A DNA stretch of 64,000 nt from Oxytricha trifallax. Its lineage: Eukaryota > Ciliophora > Spirotrichea > Sporadotrichida > Oxytrichidae. The stretch lies in the NCBI GenBank assembly GCA_000711775.1, contig ARYC01025406.1, positions 1 through 64,000 on the forward strand, written 5' to 3'. Shown in pieces: positions 57,298 to 64,000 of the stretch. Numbering within the stretch: position 1 is the stretch's first letter; every line of letters begins with the position of its first letter. A model generated the notes under the pieces. The model was not told where the DNA came from. It saw nothing but the letters and a program-made list of their open reading frames with translations, and did no database searches. The translations under genes were made by a program, and so were the position numbers.

Positions 57298-60200
57298 GTC
57301 CTATAATACGTTAAGATATAAGCACTCTTAGATCTCTCACAACTTGGCTGGTCATCTTTCGCCTGTACAAGAGCATCCTCACATTTATACCATCTCTGTT
57401 CATTCTAATTTAAAACTTCACTCCAGTATCTACCAGTCGCCTAGTCACTCAAATTAATAATAGTTTAATTTTAAGAATATCAAAGCCAATAATCACTAAT
57501 GAAAATAAATATCACCTTAGTGGTGCAAAATTCCAAAAAGTTTATATTTTTAGGCAGGAATTTTTGTTACATGAGTTGACTTCTTACAGCCCACTGTCAT
57601 GTCAAATCTCTCCAGAGGGAAGGATACAGGTGCGGTAGATTTAGTTTGATGAGGCTTAAAACGCTGTAAGTGGATAATCAAGATTATAGGAAATCTCCAG
57701 ACTTATTGAGTAATTAAAAATTCTTAATTATTGTGGAAAAAAGTATATAAATCACTTCAACAAATAAAAGAGTAAAGATAAATTTAAGGAATAATTAATC
57801 TTTAATGCAATCATTGTTATCCAAATTGCATCTGCTACTATTGGTTAAATTAGTTATATTAAGCATTGAGCTGCTACTATAATTGCTGCTGATCTCCATT
57901 CATGTCCCCACCATTCATATTTTTGAAGTAGTCCATCCCTCCACCATTATTCATAGGCACTGGACTGCCAGTAGACACATCAGTTGACACAGAATTTATA
58001 GTGTCTCCAAATGATTAAGGCAATTGTTGAGTATATTTCTAAGCCAATTTGTTGGTTAGCATTCCAAAATCATGAGATCCTTGGGACATCACACTTTAAC
58101 CATCTCCTCCATTATTTCTATCTACATTCACTTTATCAGCCAAAAGCTTATACTAGTTCTTTTGATCTTCAGAGAGATTTTTCCAGTCTTAAGCAGATCT
58201 GGACATTACTTCATTCTAAGTCATCTTGGGGTTTTCAATGACGTACTTTTCACGCATCTACTTACTGAACACCATAAATGAAGTGATACCCCCTTTGCGT
58301 TCTCTCTTTACTTTTCCTTAGGTCTGCTACCCTTATGGGGAGTTATTGTTTGCTTATTGCATTTGATTTGATTATTTCCCTCTCTTCTATTTACCGTTAA
58401 CTTACCCAGGATTCTGTATGAATGCTTGTTGCTACATCATAAGTGATTCATTTTGATGTCTAATTTTGTCCTTGTTTGCCATATCAACGAAAGGCTACTT
58501 TTACTCTTCAGTGTAAGAGTTCCAAATTTCTGAGGCTTTCTTCATGACTTTTGGCTATTCAATCCCCGGATTTTAGGCTTTAATTTAGTTGATACTGGTA
58601 GTTACGAAAGCTATATAAGGTGTTTAACATTTCTTTGGCTTCTATGCCTTCTCTTTAGATTTTGCCTCTTATGGTTGTTGTTGTTAGTTTTGAGATGCAT
58701 CCTGATTTTTCTTTCCTTTGCCCTTTCCTTGAGTTTGGGTTTACTGCTATGTACTAGCCTAGGTTCCTAATTGCTGTTGTTGTTAATTCATACCAAACAA
58801 ACCAGGCATCATACCCATTCCATTAATTCCTGACATCTGATTAGCTAAGCCACCAAATCCAGCTCCAGTTGCCTATTGAGCTGCAAGTTACAATTGAAGC
58901 TGTTGCTAGAGAATAGCTGCTGATGGATTCATCATGAGTTACATCATCATTAATTACTATGGATTGAGACCACCAATACCCATAGCAGCTGGATTACCTA
59001 GACTTTGCAGAGCTGCTAATGGATTGAGTAAAGCAGCATTTTGTTAATTTTGTAAGAGTTAGTTCTGCTGTTGTTGTTACTACTGACCTGTTTATTACTA
59101 AGCATTTTGTTATTATTATTAGTTTTACTGCTGTTGTTGCTGTTACTACTACATCAATGCTTGCAGCTGTTGAAGCTATTGCTATTGCTAATTTCCTGCA
59201 TTTGAGGCAGTTGAATTATTTTGCTGATTTTACTGAGTGGCTTGCTATTATGCTGCTGCTAAAGCCAAATAGGGGTTTTAAAGTGCACCTGAAGCAGCAT
59301 TTGGAGTGCTCTGTTGACCGAGTCCCAAAAATGATTGGTTTAAAAGTTGGTTATTTGGAAACATTTATTATTATATTTCTTAAGACTTAGCTTAGTTGAG
59401 TTTAATTATAATTTTTTATTTTGAGTTTTACTTATAATCAGCTTAAAAAGGCTTAATTAGGAAAGATTTAGACAATTATAAGAAATAGAATATTCAAACT
59501 TTTCTTAGAATAATTTCTAATTAATTAAGGTTTTTTTACTAAAAATTCCTAATTTTATTTGAGAGTTTGATACTTAAAATTCAAACTTAAATATCATGAT
59601 TTTAGAAATAATTTATTTGGATTTGTATAAGTTGTGTGTAAATTTTAGATAAAATCTTAGTTTATTTGTTAAAATTCTCAAACTATTATGAAATAATCTG
59701 AATCATTTTAATATCATATTTATTTTTAAATAATTGTCATTATTAATTTTAATTAGATTGTAAAGAGAATTATCTTTTTATATAAGATATATTTATTGAG
59801 TAACTTAATGAGGTCCTTCAATTACACTATTAGCACACTTTTTTAAAAAAATAAATCTGCATTAAATTCAGACTTTCAAAGGACTAATTATTTTTAATAA
59901 AAAAAATTAAATATATATATATATAATTGCACAGCCACTGGCACTAGTGCATTTTCTTAGTTCTTCCTTACTCACATAGAGCTATTGCATTAAATCATAT
60001 AAATACTACTCTTATTCGAATATACCGCCTTGTATTCCACCCTTTCCATGTTGAAGTTTGGTATCTTAATTATCATCTCAATATGATAAAATGAGAAGAT
60101 AAAATAAAGATATAAATAGTTAATATAAGTTATTATAAATTAAACAATCATCAGCATTATAAACCTATTAAGTACTTTCAAAATATATTTATTCCTAGTT

Positions 60201-62252
60201 TTTCTCATATTTTATTTTATAAATAATTCTAATTAAGTAATTATTTAATATAATAAATAAGTTGTATATTTTTTATTGATAGTATTATTTAAAATCAATA
60301 TGTTATAAATTAAAGAAACATTTTATCAATTATCATTAACAAAATAAAAACATTATATAATAAATAGAATATTTTAATAATCTTATTAATGCTTAATTTA
60401 TAATAACATCAATGTAAAAAGAAATCAAATATTTTTATCACTTAAGGGTTTAATTGTTGTTAAAGATGTCCAGTGACAAATCATTAAAAGAAAAGAAGCT
60501 GTCCTTTTCCCATTTGCAAGATAAACACTTCGATCGACAGTGCATCTACCCTGTAAATAAGTCTGTAATTATTGAATCTTCTCTCTTCTTAAAATAAGCC
60601 CAGTACTCCTCAGACTATATATGGGAAGTTATTTATAAGTAAAAATTACTATGAAATCGATATTAGTGAGCATAGTCCTAGGTATCTCAATGTCGTTTTA
60701 ATAGGGTGGTTTAACTTTAACTCTATTTATTTCTTCATGTAAACATTCAATTAAGAATCTCAATATTTCAAAGGGGTCACTTTATGGAATTCCTACATCT
60801 TCTCTGATTCTACCGAATAAGTCTCCGTATTGGAATTGAGGTGCATTTTTATCTATAAATAAAAAGTAAGTTTAGAAATATTTTAATACAAATAGCTGCA
60901 AGTAGATCAAAAGGAGTAATCATGTTTTGACTGTTTTTATGTAAAACTAATAGTTTCACAAAAGTCCATAGTTAATAAGATATAAGGGATTAATAATGTT
61001 TAGTAATTTTTTTTGGAATTTGGAGATGTTAAGCTAAACTACTGTATATGATCATAATTTAATTAATTTAAAGATTTGATTTAGATAATAATATGTTTTT
61101 TTATTAAATTCTGTATAGTAATTTATAAACAAAAGGTACAAGCATTCGACCTTTATATCTTGAGTTATCTTCGTTTAAGTCTTATTTATAGTGATCGTTC
61201 AATATGTAATGAGTCATTGGGTATACTGAGAATAAAAGTTGTAAAGCAGCATTTCTATAAGATTACTTATTAATATCATCAAAACATAAGCTAGAGAATT
61301 GGAATAATTAGTCCCTTACAAATTATCATTTCCATTGAAATTTCTGAGTGGCGCTATACAAGTGCCCTTACTATAATCAATCGCCCCATGAAAAATATCC
61401 TTATGTTCTCGAACCTTATCCAACTCTAAAATCTTTCTTACATTCATGTCTTCATTTAGTTTCCAGGTTTTAATGCCAAACCCAAATTCATCATGATTTT
61501 TATTGTAACGATTATCCCTGGGGTTATAAGTCTAATCCCAGAACATTTATTTCCCAGCTTAATGATGATTTCCATAATTCCCTTCAAAATATTAAGAAAC
61601 TGGGAGGATAGCCTAATCACCTAGCATTTTCAAAGCCAGCTATTATTCACTGTACTTCTGCATTTTAAATCTGTTTTCTTACATCTTTGATTACTATGGA
61701 GAGTAAAAATTTGGGTTGTTAAGGTATGGCATTGAGTCATTCTTTTACACACTTTTCGCATTTTATTGATTGCTTGTGTATCGTTAAAAATAATCTCGTG
61801 GTAACATACTCATACTGCCAGAGGTTTTTAAGGTTGATGTGGGGTCTCGTAAAGATCTATCATATAACTTTTCATCTGCAGAGTCTTTTGTAGATCGGAA
61901 TTCATATAATCAATTTATTTAACAAATCAATTACATAATTAATTTGGGGAAACGTATAAGCCATAATTTTTTAGTAAAATAATAATTCATAAGCTTGCTT
62001 GGGTTTTATCATTCTCTAAATCATAAATGGATCTAAATGCGGATGTCTCTCGTATTTAACAATTTGTTTCAATCCCTAGGAACTTTCCACGTGCGTATTA
62101 AATGGGTAGGGATAGCCTTGCTGTTGTTATTACTGTGATTACCCCATTTGAGTATTTAGAGTTTACTAACTAGAAAACTTATTTTGTTAAGTTGAAATGT
62201 TGTAAGAGAGTTGAGATGAGCTCCGACCTAGAGTTGTCAGATAATTTTCCAT
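57298..62252 (-). CDS. Pseudo-deubiquitinase (USP fold), split around a nested gene
   Basis: Starts MENYLTTLGRSSSQLS at 62252 and ends at TGA 57298-57300. Coding blocks are 62252-60450, 60071-59924 and 57715-57298. USP landmarks in order: the Cys-box region NLQGTNYSNSLAYRNAALQ, EILRFLIECLHEEINRVKV, GRCTVDRSVYLANGKRTASF, DLSLDIF, CTSASGCA, FPIILIIHLQRFK, SFPLERFD, LFGILHHQGD and GRYWSEVLN..RWYKCEDALV. The usual GNTC Cys position reads SLA and the usual GHY reads GRY, so the enzyme is probably inactive. Six IESs were resolved. The last big gap (57711-59928) contains an entire HMG-box gene. One junction near 60860-61080 remains unresolved. Confidence 0.8.
57459..57511 (-). other. IES, pointer TATT
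   Basis: AATA (plus strand) at 57459 and 57508. Removing 49 nt joins LHHQGDIINLSDQATGRYW. Confidence 0.65.
57811..59364 (-). CDS. HMG-box protein with Q-rich N-terminal region, nested
   Basis: 517 codons, one uninterrupted frame from ATG 59364 to TGA 57811-57813; no intron or IES is required. The first 250 residues are Gln/Asn/Ala-rich. Two HMG-like boxes follow: TPYIAFVTTSINQIK ... KASEIWNSYTEEQKQPFVDM, and TSFMVFSKQMREKYV ... SAQDWKNLSEDQKNQYKLLA. The tail is Q/N-rich with GGGMDYFKNMNGG. HMG boxes bend DNA; a chromatin or transcription role is inferred. Both ends fall inside what must be removed from the USP gene. A GTAAGT at 58406 could be read as an intron, but the frame is open through it. 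Confidence 0.8.
59365..59923. other. AT-rich flank of the nested gene
   Basis: About 560 nt of very A/T-rich sequence upstream of the nested HMG gene and inside the USP gap. It presumably holds its promoter; no motif is recognised. Confidence 0.5.
60066..60455 (-). other. IES, pointer AATTAA
   Basis: TTAATT (plus strand) at 60066 and 60450. Removing 384 A/T-rich nt joins DLSLDIFNNNQDTKLQHGK. Confidence 0.75.
60486..60495 (-). other. Zero-length IES, tandem pointer CTTTT
   Basis: CTTTT (gene sense) is tandemly duplicated at 60486-60490 and 60491-60495. Removing one copy restores KRTASFNDLSLDIF. A sequencing or assembly slip is an alternative. Confidence 0.55.
61257..61290 (-). other. IES at USP Cys box, pointer CTTAT
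   Basis: ATAAG (plus strand) at 61257 and 61286. Removing 29 nt joins NYSNSLAYRNAALQLLF. Confidence 0.8.
61899..61991 (-). other. IES, pointer TATGAATT
   Basis: AATTCATA (plus strand) at 61899 and 61984. Removing 85 nt joins PKQAYEFRSTKDSAD. Confidence 0.85.
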
Positions 62253-62546
62253 TTTAATAAATTAATTATTCACTTATTAAAATTAAACAGGGGTAATTAA
62301 ATCATTGTTCAACTTTAAAGTTAGAGTAATTACAAATTAGAACACGAATTTAAACTATATGTATTAAAAAGTTATGAAAATAGTAATTATAAAAATAATA
62401 GTTAGTTAATTTTAAATTATTCTTAAGTAATTAAACTCATTAAGATTCTTTATAAAATTTAGCTCATTATTTAAATCTATCACATAAATTATATCTCTAC
62501 TATTTAACATCAATAGCATTTTGAATTTTATATTTTTAGATTTGAT

Positions 62547-64000
62547 TCACTAACTTTATTTGTTTCCCATCACATTTTTATCGCTTTGTTCTTAGCACAG
62601 TCGTTTATAATTTGCATTTCTGATATTAGCCAGGTTTTTATAGTATTCTTTGTGCTCATCGCTTAATCCTTTCCATTCACTAGAAATCACATTAAGTATT
62701 TCAAGACTATCGAGTTATGTGGTTTTTTTAAGTTCATTTGATTTTTCATTATAGTATAAAATGTAGCCGCATACTTGGCGTGGTCTATTTGAGGAGTTTT
62801 TGGCTTTGCGTTTTATAAGCACAGACTAACTGTTTTAGGATGAATTTGTAGATTTTTGAAGTTATTGAGCAACTTCAATATGCTGATTAGGCTCATCTTA
62901 AAAGTATTCCTATTTCATGAGTGGTGCTGATTGATTCGATTATAAGGATGAATTCTCAATAATTTGACCAAATGGTACTCCAGAATTTGCTTTCTCTTGC
63001 TTTTGCTAAGTTTTGATTTTTACCATAGAATTTCTGTTCACATTTCTATCTGGAATTTTCTTCTTCATCTGAGCAGCTTGATCTTTAGTCAGAAATTTAA
63101 TTCCTGGTTGTTCCTTCATGACTCTATCTCGTTCTTCCTAAACTTCACTGCGATACCTGGTGTTGTCTTACTGAGCTAATTCTTCATAATAAGCCATCCT
63201 TTCAGGAGCCAGAACTTTCCATTATTCTGAAACTTTCTGCCAATGCTGAATATGAGTAATATTTGGGTACTAAGCTACTACTGAAGGCAATATGTCCTAC
63301 TTGAACATAATGAACTTATTTTTTGGTTTTTTTATTTGCGAAACGTAAATGTTGTTGCTTTAATTTTACTAGGCTTCTTGTTTTAATAGATTTGTAGGTT
63401 GTACATTTTACACCTTTGGGTTGAGAATAATACTATTCTTTTTCAGTAGTTAATTCTTTTATTTTGAGATTTCTGGACACATTTCCTCTTGTTTTACAAT
63501 CTTTGAAAGATCTCTCTACTAGTTAAAGATACTCTGGTAACATTGAAATAGTTGTGGGTTGTTGGATTGTTTTAAAGTTTCAAACACAAAGCCAGGGTTG
63601 TTATTGATTTAATGCTTTACGAAATCTGCCTAAAATGCATCATCATAGGTCTAGGATGTTTTGCTTTATAATGGCGAGAATTGTTAAGGCATCATTTAGA
63701 AATGAGGTTGGTTGTTAAATTGATTAAAATTGCTGAATTAGGTGTATCCCTGCTAATTGATAAGCTGATTATTTACCAATAAATTATGACTCTAATTTTG
63801 GGGACTGAACTAATTCTAGACGAACAGCTGTGTTAAATCTCGATCTCCAACAAATCTCTAAAAACACTCCACCATGATTCTAAAGAATTGAAACATTTTG
63901 TCATCATTAATTGGCATAGAATTCTACAGTTTTCTTTCACTTGCTTTGAAAAACTTATCTATTTTTGATTGAGACTTATCTTCCCTAGGTTTGACTATAC
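62547..64000 (-). CDS. HMG-box protein, 5'-truncated at window edge
   Basis: Open from the right edge to TGA 62547-62549, with no IES or intron needed. Two HMG-like boxes: KKPKNKFIMFKQDIL ... QKVSEQWKVLAPERMAYYEE, and RPRQVCGYILYYNEKS ... ISSEWKGLSDEHKEYYKNL. A Q/N-rich N-terminal part (DDAFQADFVKHQINNNPG) precedes them. Its plan resembles the nested HMG gene 3 kb away, so the two may be paralogues. The start is beyond the window. Confidence 0.75.

Larger units (their letters stand above)
57711..59928 (-). other. 2.2-kb USP-gene interruption holding a whole gene, pointer AATTA
   Basis: TAATT (plus strand) at 57711 and 59924. Joining these gives SGCAITQQVWRFPIILIIHL in frame, the expected USP order. 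The complete HMG-box gene (57811-59364) lies inside. The 5-bp pointer is A/T-only, so chance alone could supply it; the protein continuity is the main support. Confidence 0.7.

Noticed and set aside
58328..58407. GTAAGT..TAG as intron or GGGTA-flanked IES in the nested HMG gene
   Set aside because: The frame is open straight through (75 nt), so neither is needed.
1..64000. Broken frames as pseudogenes or sequencing damage
   Set aside because: Breaks coincide with AT-rich inserts flanked by direct repeats, and removal restores conserved blocks in many genes.
1..64000. Macronuclear genome of Tetrahymena or Paramecium type
   Set aside because: The inserts do not have the TA-only boundaries of Paramecium IESs, coding GC is higher than Tetrahymena, and pointers plus an inverted gene fit hypotrich germline better.
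1..64000. TBE transposons or telomeric C4A4/G4T4 arrays
   Set aside because: No runs of CCCCAAAA or GGGGTTTT and no TBE-type transposase frames were seen.
1..64000. tRNA, rRNA or CRISPR arrays
   Set aside because: No cloverleaf-like sequence, conserved rRNA block or regularly spaced repeat was recognised by eye; a covariance search was not possible.

Overview
The window looks like ciliate germline (micronuclear) DNA, most likely from a hypotrich (Oxytricha/Stylonychia group). Nearly every long reading frame uses TAA and TAG as glutamine and ends at TGA. Introns are mostly 30-60 nt and begin GTAAG. Genes are repeatedly interrupted by AT-rich inserts flanked by short direct repeats. Cutting from one repeat copy to the other restores the frame and often a recognisable protein motif. 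This is the pattern of internal eliminated sequences (IESs) with pointers between macronuclear-destined segments (MDSs). I resolved about 50 by hand, with spans of 5 to about 410 nt plus one of 2.2 kb. The species is not proven, and individual short pointers (3-4 bp) are inferences.

Layout. 1-9 kb: a 5'-truncated Q/N-rich gene, a selenoprotein K gene with an in-frame Sec UGA and a candidate SECIS, TMEM161, FAM161, an unknown gene, an NBR1-like receptor and SCO1. 9-20 kb: an UNC93-like transporter, a copine-RING fusion, a Q/N/S-rich gene, mitochondrial DnaJ and an acidic-tail protein. 20-35 kb: a CK1-family kinase, a 418-bp inverted-repeat element, a cyclic-nucleotide-binding protein, a cyclin with a long tail, a small membrane protein and a coiled-coil protein. 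35-44 kb: a histidine phosphatase, MYG1, an unknown gene, a VHS-domain protein, an alpha-adaptin-appendage protein and a small membrane protein. 44-55 kb: a Q/N/S-rich gene and a roughly 9-kb ankyrin-repeat gene carrying a mobile-element-like IES. 55-64 kb: a mitochondrial carrier gene split into two inverted halves, a pseudo-deubiquitinase gene whose MDSs surround a complete HMG-box gene, and a second HMG-box gene running off the right edge.

The most notable observations are: (1) the scrambled, inverted carrier gene, whose halves share a 12-bp pointer in opposite orientation; (2) the HMG-box gene nested inside the pseudo-deubiquitinase gene; (3) UGA apparently read as Sec in a genome where UGA is the only stop; (4) an IES with long terminal inverted repeats and an 8-bp direct repeat whose removal restores the ankyrin gene; (5) very small or zero-length IESs, one containing an in-frame TGA. 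I saw no tRNA, rRNA or CRISPR. The genes are not an operon or one pathway; in the somatic nucleus most would probably lie on separate small chromosomes.
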